Source: Chrysoperla carnea (taxonomy: Eukaryota > Arthropoda > Insecta > Neuroptera > Chrysopidae). From it: a stretch of DNA of 64,000 nucleotides. Location: contig NC_058341.1 of the NCBI RefSeq assembly GCF_905475395.1, positions 69,013,501 through 69,077,500 of the forward strand, given 5' to 3'. The notes under the pieces are model-generated. The model was not told the DNA's origin and searched no databases. It saw only the letters and a list, made by a program, of their open reading frames with translations. Below are positions 35,761 through 46,492 of this stretch, piece after piece; the stretch's first letter is position 1, and the number at the start of each line of letters is the position of its first letter. The translations under genes and the position numbers were made by a program.

Positions 35761-37390
35761 GGGATCTAATCTTTACTGAGAACTTGTTCCTGAGATTAGG
35801 AGAGCGTTACACGTAGTCAAAGGATCTAGGAAGTGAATACCTTCTTAGCATCCGTGAGGTGTTTTATTGCAGCAAACTATTATTTCGACAAAAAGCCAGC
35901 TCATAAAAAAATGCTTATGGTGTAAACTTTAGTTTTGTTGAAGATAACATACTGTATAAATGCTTGCGACGTCAAAGACAAATGCGATATTATTTATAGA
36001 AAAGCGAATGATTGTAGAGCCTGATACACTTAGTTGTGCCACAAGCAAATAAATCCGATTGGAATCAAATTGGCACAGAATCTTAAAGAGGCTAGAAAGT
36101 CCTAAGGCTGAATTGCCCAGTTGTATCTGTTGCTTTGGGTTTGTGAGCTCAGAAATCTGAGAAGTTTTTAACAAATCTTAATAATTAAAACAAAAAAAAT
36201 ATACACCAAATATATTTATTTTACTTTTGAATATGATAGGATATTGTTTAATACAAATATACTGCCCACCTGTACGGTAAGTAGTGCATGGAGTTAACTA
36301 CAATGCTGGTATGGTGAAGAGACAGGTATATAAAGTATCTATGTTATGTTATAAAGTATCTATGCATAAGTAATACTACAGTAATAAATATGGCTATCTA
36401 CCTTAAGTATTGTGGGTATCGCCAACCAGTAAGGGTCTTTCGCCCAAACTGCATTAACTTTTGCTAATGTTACCATTCCCTCAATGCGATAACAGTATGG
36501 CGTTCACACCGATACTGACGTAGTGATATCGACAAAAATAACTCTAACCGTGTGGAACTCATACAAGATCCGGCCCAAAGTGCGAAAAAGGTAAACGGAT
36601 TCGTCTAGCAAAGAATTAAGCGGCCACGCAATTAAATTCTTGGTAGATGTATTTCTTAACCTTTTCTTGACTCTGAAAAGCCTAGATGAACTCTGAAATG
36701 GGTTTTTATACGCAATTCAATGAAATTTGAATTATGAATTCAATATTCGAGTAGTTAAATTACTTGAATCTTCTAAAAGTGTAAAACATATTAAAAATTG
36801 AAAGTTCAATGATCGGAAATATTAAACCACCCATTTTATCGTTTTTTGACCATCGGCTTACCGGGGTTTTCTCTAACTCACATATGGCCAGCCCGCCCCT
36901 GATACAGACAATATTTCTTTTTTTTTTAAATTGATAAAACTAAATATAACAAACAAAATAATAATTAGGGATCGAATTATATGGCAAAAATGCAAAACGG
37001 CATAAAATAATGATATGTAACACGATATGACTAGATAAACAGAAATAAAATGATTTTAGTAAACACAACAAAATAATCAAAAAAATAACCAAAGTAATGT
37101 AATGGTATATAATAGCTTAAATAAAATATCAGTGTTTCAAAAAGGAAAGAATATGTGTGGTTCGTTTGGTCTTTAAATATTTTCGAGGATTACTTTTATG
37201 TATGCGAACCTCTTACGATTCTAAAAAGGACATTTTTTCATTTTTTGTGGTGTGCAGTATATCAAGATTTAAAAGTTCGGTTTGTGGACAAGTTCTCTTA
37301 AATGGCCCGCAAAAGTTGAGTCCAAGTATTTCGGGGTTCATTGGATGTTATATGCTCTCCTTTGCGAATCTGAATGGATCTCACAGTCAG
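35761..37390. other. Sequence without supportable genes
   Basis: Nothing clearly coding. Short non-conserved ORFs only. Confidence 0.4.
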
Positions 37391-37403
37391 TCTGTCCGAT
37401 GTA

Positions 37404-37538
37404 CGTATCGTCAAACCTGGTGCCCGATTCTTTCGCGATATTCGTCTTCAGCCTCCACAAACCTCCGAGGAACGAATTTGGAAAGATTATATAACGAAAT
37501 TTCCGCAAACTTGGGAAAACGTTAAACCTATGCACAGG
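37404..37538 (+). CDS. Possible internal exon, unrecognised
   Basis: An open block of about 145 bp with balanced base composition lies between 'gatctcacag' (acceptor, about 37383-37392) and 'atgcacag' followed by gtatgttgg (strong donor at 37539). One frame reads DVRIVKPGARFFRDIRLQPP, EERIWKDYITKFPQTWENV and KPMHR. The codon choice is unlike its AT-rich surroundings. I see no partner exons. It may be a host exon or a piece of a retrotransposon. Confidence 0.35.
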
Positions 37539-37559
37539 TATGTTGGACACCAATTCTGA

Positions 37560-37963
37560 AAACCCCGCATTACAAGTTTGGAATCATTTTCATCATTATT
37601 AACTAAATTGTGAATTAAGTAAATTGAAGGTTAATTTAAAATGCAATTATAAAATGGATATTATTTACGATCCGGTCAAATTAAATAACCCCACGAAAAT
37701 TTGGTTGGATCGATCAAAACACCTTCTAAAATGAAGTCCTCATTGAATGGAGATGTGGAAAAAAATTTACGGGGGATCAAATGTTACAGGTTATTCGTGA
37801 TTTTCAGCAAAACGGTATGTTTTATTTTATCACCAAATCAATTTAGATCACAAAATTTTCTCTAGCTCTAACGAATCGAATGACGAAAACCGCATTTAAA
37901 TCTGACTTACTGTTCAAATTTTTGGAACTCCGTTGCATCGTTTCTTCGACTATACTTAAGTTG
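37560..37963. other. AT-rich sequence without supportable genes
   Basis: Nothing recognised. Confidence 0.35.
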
Positions 37964-38270
37964 ACTTCATATAGAAAACTTATATATTAAATCGGCTTAC
38001 GAAAAAAGTTTTCCTTTATAAAAAATCTTTGCTTTCGAAAATATTAACATTCAGCTAATCACTTTTGACATGGAATGTTAGTTGTCGTTTAGAAATGTCA
38101 ACCATTGAGAATAGATTATACGGAAAACGGGTCAAAAAATCACTTCTGAGATATGTAAGAGTGTATTTAAATAATTTATAGAAGAAGACTTACATGTATA
38201 CTACACGAAGGTAAATACGTTGAGACCAAATCGAGCTAAAGATAACGGTTTAGGAATGAATTGTTAGCGA
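37964..38270 (+). repeat. Family E repeat, copy 1
   Basis: Shares ordered blocks with 49372-49700: 'ttacgaaaaaagtt', 'tttgctttcgaaaat', 'aatgtcaaccatt', 'acgggtcaaaaaatc', 'gagatatg..agagtgtattta' and 'acgaaggt.aatacgttgag'. Confidence 0.6.
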
Positions 38271-39429
38271 AGGGAACATTTTGACCACTTCAATTTTAAA
38301 TTTAATTTTGCAAATCGTACTACACGTTATCCGTTATCCTAATTAACCAGTCATCGTACTTCAAATTTTTGTTTGCTTTTTTGAAACATTTGTAACAAAA
38401 TAATTAATACAAAACATTTATTTTTCATACATTACGGTACAACTATTATTGTTGATGTAAATAAATACATTTATTTTCCGTTTGTTTTTAACTTAACCAT
38501 CTTCGAGTTCCATACATGTAATTTTTATACACAAAATTCTTTAAATACACTCCTACATAGCTCGGAAATGATTTCTTGTTCGTAATTCGTAATTTAAATG
38601 ATCATGGCTGACTTGAAAAATTTAATTAATGATATGTTACAAAATAATTAATACAGAGCATTTACTTTTCTATCAGTAAGTAGGACTAAATATTAGTTAT
38701 TAAATTAATACTAAGTAACTGATATGATAAGGTTTTCTTTGGAATTTCTCTAATCGACAGACATATACCGTCGTATGTGTATCTTTCCAAAATAAATTTT
38801 GGTGTTCTTTATTTTATATTTTTAAAGGGGTGTGTTCCATATTTACAATCAATGTTAAAAACTTAGTTATTATTATTAAACTTTGTTTCACCTAAAATTT
38901 ATTTGATAATAATTTTGATATAGTCTTCACTAAATTAATAATATTGTTAATTAATATCTTATACACATGAAACGTTCGAAACATTGCCATTTTAGCAAAC
39001 TTGGATCTATATTAGTCTACAAAATTATTTATATGGGGTTTCCAAATACAAACTATCATTACCCCTTCACCATCTTAGGGTGGGTGTAGGAAGACGGAAA
39101 ATACTTAACGGCCTATTATCATATCATACCTACAGAATGTAAAAAATAAGTCGTGGCGCGTGGGTAGAGTCTGGTTCGACCCTTGAGGTCCACACACAAA
39201 CACATACTTCTTCTCCAAATTATTGTTAATATCTTGTCCTAACCATGAAATGTAAAGATATATTCAAAACTTCGATTTCGAAAATCAGACCCATGACAAT
39301 AACCTATAGTAGGAAGTTAAAAATTTTTTAAACGCAAACACCGTAACACGATATTTATATATTATATAGTTAATCTTATTAAACTAATTTTTAATTCAAA
39401 ATATAATCTAGATTTACCAATTAAATATT
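38271..39429. other. AT-rich sequence with one tRNA-like fragment
   Basis: About 39152-39192 has 'gtggcgcgtgggtagagtct' followed by 'ggttcgacccttgag', similar to A and B boxes of a tRNA-derived SINE but too short to be a tRNA. Otherwise nothing recognised. Confidence 0.35.
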
Positions 39430-40490
39430 CAAGTTTGGTAGAATAAAAAATAAAATAGATAGTAAAATTATATACTTAGGTATATTTTGATATACTTAGG
39501 TAATGGAAAAACCACATCGAAAATTGTATTCTTATTTTTATACTATGCATATATGTAATATGCAAGGTATACTAAGTTTAGTCCCAAGTTTGTAACGCTT
39601 AAAAATATTGATGCTAAGCAAAAAATTTTGGTATAGCTGTTCATAAAATTACCTAATTAGTCCATTTCCTGTTGTCTGTCTGTCTTATGTCGTCTTTCTG
39701 TCCGTCTGTCATCACGATTACTCAAAAACGAAAAGAGATATCAAGCTGAAATATAGCTTTTATAGCGTACTGAGGACGTAAAAAGTGAGGTCACGTTCGT
39801 AAATGAGCAACATAGGTCAATTGGGTCTTGGGCCCGTAGGATCCATCTTGTAAACCGTTAGAGATAGAACAAAAGTTTAAGTGTAAAAAATATTCCTTAT
39901 AAAAAAACCAACTTTTGTTTGAAACATTTTTTCGTAAATATCACTGTTTACCCGTGAGGGCGCAAATTAGGCGTAATTTGTATAGTATGTAATTATGGGA
40001 ATATCAGTTATGTATGTGTGACATGCATGTAGGTGTAATGAGTCTTCAACCCTGTCTATGCATGGTATTTCAACAATTAACTCAGTCAATTGTTTTTTTT
40101 CACTTGTTTCTCTACATTCATGATTTTATAATAAAATTCATCCTCAAAGTTGAAAATGACATAAAAATAATTTCAACCCTAAATCTAGCCTGCTCGTACA
40201 TCCATTATATGGATGTATACACTTAGTTTTTTTCTTTTCATTTGTTTTCATTCGTTTCAAGTGAAAATTATCAAAACCTTTCAAAATACGTATTTTTTTC
40301 TCCAGACTTCTCCATAAGAACAATGTATTTTATGTCTATTTTCAATGATTTTTTTTTCATAAAAATTTGTATTAACACCTAAGCTGAAATTTTAACCACA
40401 TATTCTTTGAGTAAAAGTATACCTATAAAAAAATTTTGAGCCTTTAAATCTAACAATGTTGTCATACTCATACATACTTAATATTATTAC
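39430..40490 (+). mobile_element. Family B repeat, copy 2, interrupted by family A
   Basis: The left part ends 'cgaaaattgtattcttattt'. The right part resumes at 40109 with tttctctacattcatga and runs to 'gttgtcatactcatacat'. Compared with the uninterrupted copy at 45720-46224, the join is exact within the T-run. Confidence 0.65.
39539..40108 (+). mobile_element. Family A repeat nested in family B
   Basis: Complete copy from atactatgcatatatg to gttttttttcacttg. It is inserted in a run of T with no target duplication. Confidence 0.8.
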
Positions 40491-40493
40491 ATT

Positions 40494-40612
40494 TTTATAC
40501 CATGTATATATGAAATATACATGGTATATTTAGTTTAGTCCCAAGTTTGTAACGCCTAAAAATATTGATGCTACGAAAAAAATTTTGGCATAGATGTTCA
40601 AAGAATGACCTA
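40494..40612 (+). mobile_element. Family A repeat, 5' fragment
   Basis: Has the intact 5' palindrome (ataccatgtatatatgaa, 'atatacatggtat') after a T-run, then breaks off at 'aagaatgacct', where an unrelated inverted repeat begins. Confidence 0.75.
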
Positions 40613-40782
40613 AAAAAGATGCTCCTATATGTAAAAGTAATTGTTTAAGTGCCATGCGTTCAGTTTTGCACGATATAGGTGAGAATTGAGTGTCACGGGT
40701 GTAAATGAGAAGTTACAGTAGGTATTACGGTAAGTATTTATGTAAGGTTTTTTTCCATTTTTAACATTATTAATTATATTTA

Positions 40783-41270
40783 CAGACCGTGGGACACCAC
40801 GGTTTTTATAAAGTGTTAAATACATTCTTTAAACTTCGTGAGTGGCTTCCTTTTGACCAGTTTATCAAACTTTCCTCTATGATTTTTTTCGTTTTCGTTA
40901 TCGTTTTGAAAAAACGCAGCAGAGAATTTGTCAGACGCAATAACCACTTGACAACATTAATCATTATTAAACAATTCAGCAAAAGTGAACCATGTACATA
41001 TTGAAAAACAAAAGTGCCTACAGCATGTTCGAGGTGGTATAAGAGCTCATCTGTGCAGTATTTTTATCGGTCAAAATATTTTAGTGTTTGATAATCATTA
41101 ATTCGTTTGTTCAGACCGATAACTCTAATATGACGTCAACTAGTTTGAAAACGCAGCATTTTCGAAAAAAATCATAGAAAAAAGTTTGGTTTAGTCGTCA
41201 AAAAGAATGCTTAAGAAGTTTCAACAATATTGAATTTATCATTTAAAAAAACCCGTGGCGTCCCACTGTC
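40783..41270. mobile_element. MITE with GTGGGAC..CCACGG ends
   Basis: Left end cagaccgtgggacaccacgg, right end cccgtggcgtcccactgtc, with TA at both outer flanks. The arms continue inward ('taaacttcgtgagtggcttc' facing 'aatgcttaagaagtttcaac'). Confidence 0.65.
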
Positions 41271-41564
41271 TAAAATTGTGGTTGATGTCCGTGTAAATAA
41301 ATAATTAAATTTTAGGATGTAATTAATGGTTGAAGCCGTGAGGTCATTTACTTATGTACGACAAGTTGTTTTTTGGTAAATTATATTAAAATGTAATCAG
41401 TACCTGTATCTTATAGCCGTAATAATAAATAACTCAGGAAAATAAAGGTTGTTCTGCTTAAAAAATCCAAGCGAATTTTTTTCACCGTGATTATCTTTAC
41501 TCGGATGCAAGAAATGACCTATGAACAATCTATTGCAAAATCGTGCGGAAAAAAATTCAAGGTA

Positions 41565-41850
41565 AAAGGTCGCGAAAATGAATTAAGTTTATTGTAGTTT
41601 TAGTTATTATAAAATTAATTGCGAGCTAATTTTACAAAAAAAAAGATTCTGTAGAAAAAAAAAAATTAAAAATAATTAATTCTTTTAAATATTATAATAT
41701 ATTTTTTTAGTAGAACTATTGCTTCTACAGATATTTTGTAAAGAACCCTTTTTTATGTAAAATTAACTCACAAAAATTTTATAATAACTAAAACTGCGAT
41801 AAACTTAATAGTTTATGACATATTTGTAAAATTTTCGCGATCTTTGACTT
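41565..41850. mobile_element. Foldback element
   Basis: 'ggtcgcgaaaatgaattaag' with 'tagttttagttattataaaa' faces 'ttttataataactaaaactg' with 'aaaattttcgcgatct'. Confidence 0.65.
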
Positions 41851-41967
41851 TGTTTGTATACTTCCGTTGTTTGAAGTTTAGTGATAAAATTTGTGATAAT
41901 AATTAATAATAATTATTAATTTTATTAATTAATTGATAAGTATATTTATTTTCTATATAAAATATTT

Positions 41968-42048
41968 GACGCATGTACAGAATGTGCGGCAAATCTTTCA
42001 TCACGCTTCTGAAGATTACCAAACGATTGACGCGAGTGCTGGCGGGTT
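41968..42048 (-). repeat. Family G conserved block
   Basis: In reverse it reads gccagcactcgcgtcaatcg, 'ttggtaatctt' and 'gcgtgatgaaagatttgcc'. It is one of four copies (also about 44893, 50937 and 57333) and is less AT-rich than its surroundings. Confidence 0.65.
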
Positions 42049-42989
42049 AATTATACATTGCACAAATATGAAATAAAAATTTTACCTACACTATTTCTCT
42101 TATAAAATGATTGATTATTATGTTTTTAAAAAATAAATATACAGGCATATTACGATTTATAGGGCGGAACACCCCCTAGGCCACTTTGAAAATTTTTTGA
42201 TTATACATTGCACAAATATGAAATTAATATTTTTTTTTCCGTCTGTCCACCAATTCTGCAATAATATTCTATGAATTAAATCATCTTTAAGGAGAAATTA
42301 TTTTTCAAAATCAAGTGTATACAATTAAAGTTTTATAATTTTTTATTTTTATTTTGTTCCTATGCATATTAACTTACAGGGATGTACAGCACTTAAGTTT
42401 TTTTAATGATTGATTTAAGTATAAATTAACTTGACCCGTAGTGTTTCGGGCATTGACGGGAAATCAAAAATTACCTTCCGGTACCGCTGCTTGTGTAGGG
42501 CACTAGGTTAAGTTTCCCATAATTTTTTATAAGGTTCTCTCACACGGAAGAAGGGCTTACAAAATTACTTCACCGTAACTTCTCATATGTACCCGTGACA
42601 TTTAATTCTCACCAATACTCACCTGTACCATGCATAATTGACAGCATAGCACTTAAACTTACTTTTACATATAGGAGCATTCTTTTCAACATGATTCCTG
42701 GTGAGTCATTTTACCCACAAATTTTTAGCATAGACTTGTAGTCATGTCTTTAAAGTAACCTGTATAATGTTTCCAATTTATTTCGGTAGACAAAGCCTTT
42801 CTTAGCCGATTGTTGAATAAATAGATTGCCGTTTTTTTGAGATGTTCCTTAGTTCTATGATTTGTATAGTTTCAAGTCGAATAAAAGCCATATTTTTTTG
42901 CATACTCAAAGAATATCAAAGTTTAGTTTTTTATGTAAGAGGCTCCCTCTCTCTATGAAAAATTCTCAATAATACCCTCTTTTTGAACA

Positions 42990-43335
42990 CCTATACGGTG
43001 CGCCAACTTTTACGTCGGTATGTAAAATATTGACAAACTTTTTTGAATGCAAATGGTCGCCTGTATTGCCCAAACCAATATATGTCCGCTGCGTTTTTGC
43101 TGCCTGGCACACATACTCATCTTTTTTTTTAATTTAATGGCGTTTCATGGATGTCGTTTGGATTCTCCGTTCCACAAATACGTCATTTTTGCTTATTAAC
43201 ACTGCCAGAGAGTGTGAAAAGGGCCTCATGAATTTTCAAAATTTGAACAATGTGAAATTTTTGCGTTCTGGGCAACGGTCTCTTTGACCGCATTAACAAG
43301 CTTATTTGGACGCGTCAAAAGAAATAATAATGTTT
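42990..43335 (-). pseudogene. Dead mariner-like transposase fragment
   Basis: On the minus strand, 43330-43250 gives RPNKLVNAVKETVAQNAKIS, resembling the region after the first helix-turn-helix. After a deletion, 43215-43120 gives FTLSGSVNKQK and RICGTENPNDIHETPL, which matches the segment after the second catalytic Asp region of IS630/Tc1/mariner transposases (FTLSG.VN.QN.R.W...NP). Stops and frameshifts are present and the DDE/DDD triad is not intact. Confidence 0.6.
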
Positions 43336-43639
43336 TCAGATAGGACAATCCCGACGGTATGCACGTTGAACGGCTAAAAAATATGTTGAAAATTGTAAAT
43401 AAACGGTCCGAAACATCGGACAAGACTTTATTATATTATGAAATTGATATATTATTCTTGTATTATTTTTATTGAAAGCAGCAAATTGTAAGAATTATTT
43501 AAGAACAAGTAATGAGGAACAGGCTTAGTATTCATTGGATTTAATATAATATTTAGAAGGATGTAGTTTGGTAAGGGTGAGGTTAAGCAAAAATTACCAA
43601 TTTACAAAAGTTACTTAAAAAGACATTTTAAATAATATT

Positions 43640-44110
43640 TGATCAATTTTGGGTAGGGTTTGGGTTCATCCACTCCAGCTCAACGGCTCCAAGGGAAGAG
43701 GTCCCGACAGGAGTTATACCAAACCTAGGACCTTATTGATATAAACCCTGATACGAAGTTTCAGTGCTGTCCTCTCAGGTTCTCCCTAGAAAATCCCAAT
43801 TTCCTATATTTGGAAAGGTTTTCCCTAGGGTGTGGGCCTTCTCGAATTTTTCCGGATATGTGGCTTATACCAATCCTAGGAACACCTAAAGGTCTAGCCT
43901 TGTGCCAAGTTTAATCGAATTCGTTATAGTCGTTTTTGAGAAAACCCCAAATATCCTGTTTTGGCCTAAAGGGTAGTATCCTTGAAAAAAGGCCTAGGGA
44001 AAAAATGGAAAAAATCGTCTGGAATTATGGCTAAGTTGAACCTATTTACCGAGTTTTAAAACCACTTTTTTCGAATCAGGGACCCTCAAAACGTGTATTT
44101 CCGTTGAAAC
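43640..44110. repeat. GC-richer island, unidentified
   Basis: About 470 bp with clearly higher GC than its neighbours, rich in CCCTAGG/CCTAGGA-type strings (gaaaggttttccctagggtg, 'ccaatcctaggaacaccta'). No frame stays open. It is probably a transposon body of unknown type. Confidence 0.4.
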
Positions 44111-44892
44111 TTTGATATCTATTTTTTTTCGATCGCAATACTTTATTATATTTATAATATAATAAAGAATAAATTTTACTGAATTGATGTTTCAAAAATA
44201 TGTCTAATTAACTCAATCACTTGACAAATGTTGCACCCTGCAAATTGGAACATGATTTTAAAACATGTATTTGTTTTTTTGAATTTTCACTATAGGGATT
44301 TTAGAATTAAAGTGTGAATCATTTATTTATCATGGATTTTTTGTTATTACTTATTCGTCATTTATATAATATTTATTATGAATTCATAGGCCAGTCAAAG
44401 TCCTACAGAAATAGAGTCATGTAGTCAACAATATTTCTGCCACATATCACCAACAAATATGGAAATATTCCAATTTCTTCAAAAATTGTATTAAATATGT
44501 AGGAAAGTTGCAGGCAAGTATTTTTGAACATGCAATTTTTTTATAATTTATATGTTTATTGATCATATTTCTAAAACAGCCACAAAGTATACAAAAATTT
44601 ATCAAAATCAATTTATCAATCAATTTCCTGTTTTAATTCAAGTGTGATGTACAATATATCAACGGATTGAATTTATTATAGGAAAAAATGTTTTATTATG
44701 GGTTTTACGCTAAAAAGTCATAAACAAAAATTTATTGAAATTTAGGAAAGTATAAAAGTTCTAAAGGAGAAAATCATCTTTATTCTTTATTTTATTCAAA
44801 ACTATTGTATTTTGTTAATGGAAAAATTTACTATTTTTGTTCTTTGTTGCTGTTAAGTGTCAATTTCTTACGTAATTAATTTTTAACTTGTC
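44111..44892. other. AT-rich sequence without supportable genes
   Basis: Nothing recognised. Confidence 0.4.
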
Positions 44893-44990
44893 AGAACTCG
44901 CGTCAATCGTTCGGTAATCTTTAGTCGCGTGATTGGAGATTTGCTCATGTGTTCTAAGTTAAAAATTTCGCGCGTTAAATATTCTTTAAC
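44893..44990 (+). repeat. Family G conserved block
   Basis: gtcagaactcgcgtcaatcg, 'ttcggtaatctttagtcg', 'cgtgattggagatttgctca' and 'gcgcgttaaatattctttaa'. Confidence 0.65.
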
Positions 44991-45289
44991 TTTATAAATC
45001 ATAACCTCTATATAATTTTTCTATAAATTTATTATTTAATTCATTTGCTATTTAAAAGAGATTTTGAGAGTTTTTATCGTTACAGTGTAAATTAATGAAG
45101 TCTTCTTTCCTTCTTGCAAAACCCTTTAAAAAACACGATTCCTGTATGCTATCCCATAGGAACCGTGCTTTTTCTCGGGATACAAATTAGCCTTTGTCAT
45201 TTTCTGATCGCAAAACTACTGCTATTTATGCAAAAAATCATTTCAATCCTTTGCTCTATGAAAAATTAAAATAAATCTATCCAATGTAG

Positions 45290-45690
45290 AATTTCAGATA
45301 TAATCTATTTCTGTGCCAAACATCAAAATCCGTTTGGTAGTTTTTGCGTGAAAGAGTGACAAATATCTAACCATCCATCCAAACTTTCATGATTATAATA
45401 TACAATCTGTGAACAACCCGCTTCGCTGGCGACTTTAATTTTAAATACAAAGATTATTGTATTATAACGTTCACTTCATATTCCGTCACTTAGCCACAAT
45501 TTTGTTCACAATTTCGCTTCACCTCAAAAATTATCAGTGTTTCTCTCCTATATTATGCATGTCTTAAAAATAAAAATCTTCCTCTTGAATCACTGTATCT
45601 ACTAGAAAAACCGCATCAAAATCCGTTGCGTAGTTTTAAAGATGTAAGCATATATAGGGACACGGGGACAGGAAGTGGGAAGCTTTGAAT
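45290..45690 (-). mobile_element. Two abutting Helitron relics
   Basis: 45290-45408 has a Helitron 5' region in reverse ('caaactttcatgattataat', 'gtttggtagtttttgcgtg'). 45415-45690 starts with the inverted 3' hairpin aacccgcttcgctgg and ends near 'gttttaaagatgtaagcata'. Both are truncated or decayed. Confidence 0.5.
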
Positions 45691-45719
45691 ATATTTTTCA
45701 TTAACCTTAAAGATGTTTG

Positions 45720-46224
45720 AGTATGACAACAATGTTTGATTTAAAAGCTCAAAATTTATTTATAGGCGGACTTTTTCTCAAAGAATATGTTGTTAAAATT
45801 TTATCTTAGCTATCCATGTAAATTTTTAAGAAGAAAGTAATTGAAAATCGATTTAAAATACATTGGCTCTTATGGACTAACGTCAAAAAACGATATCTTT
45901 TGAAAGTTTTTGATAATTTTCACTTGGAATGAATGAAAACAAATCGTTAATAAAGATTACATTTAAGCAATGGCATAGAAAAGAAAAAGCCAAGTGTCTC
46001 TATCTATATGGGATGTAAGAGCAGGGTAGATTTAGGGTTGTAATTATTTTTATCTTATTTCCAACTTTAATGATGAATTTTGTTATAACTTCCTGAATGT
46101 ACACGAAAAATAAGAACAAAATTTTTCGATATGTGCCTTGGTTTTCGAAATATAATTTATCATCAAACTTGAAAATATAAATTTTTTAAATTTGTGCCCC
46201 CACTACGGTGCTCATACATCTTAA
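45720..46224 (-). mobile_element. Family B repeat, copy 3
   Basis: Inverted copy running from 'gtttgagtatgacaacaatg' to 'ccactacggtgctcatacat'. It is uninterrupted, so it shows the empty site for the family A insertion at 39539. Confidence 0.7.
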
Positions 46225-46431
46225 TGTTTATAAATAAATATAAAAAAAGTATGACGTGACCTGTTTATGATTTTATTTGAACAGGATTTTGACTGGTTTA
46301 AACATAAACTATAAGCTTGCATAATTTTATAGTATATATAAATGTCAGAAGGAATGTAAAATTTTACTATCATTTGATGTTACTTGTAGTAATTGTATAT
46401 AAACTATTTATCTTTACCAGTAAAAGTAACA

Positions 46432-46492
46432 ATGATCATTATAAACTTATTAATCTGGTGTTATTTAAGTTTTGTAGTGTGTATTTCTGCGG
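46432..46492 (+). CDS. Protease exon 1 (signal peptide)
   Basis: ATG at 46432. It encodes 20 residues ending ISA plus one base, followed by the donor gtaagag. A phase-1 exit immediately after the signal peptide matches the entry phase of exon 2. Assigned by phase and signal peptide; the 10.3-kb distance makes it the least certain exon. Confidence 0.7.

Larger units (their letters stand above)
40618..42680. mobile_element. Large inverted-repeat element with nested MITE
   Basis: Left arm 40618-40740 (gatgctcctatatgtaaaag, 'gcgttcagttttgcac', 'gagaagttacagta') is inverted at 42555-42680 ('cgtaacttctcatatg', 'cttacttttacatataggag'). The interior has a 488-bp MITE (40783-41270), a foldback (41565-41850), a conserved GC-rich block (41968-42048) and no transposase. 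Confidence 0.5.

Noticed and set aside
39152-39192. Possible tRNA gene (A-box and B-box-like strings)
   Set aside because: Spacing and flanks do not allow a cloverleaf; at most a decayed SINE head.
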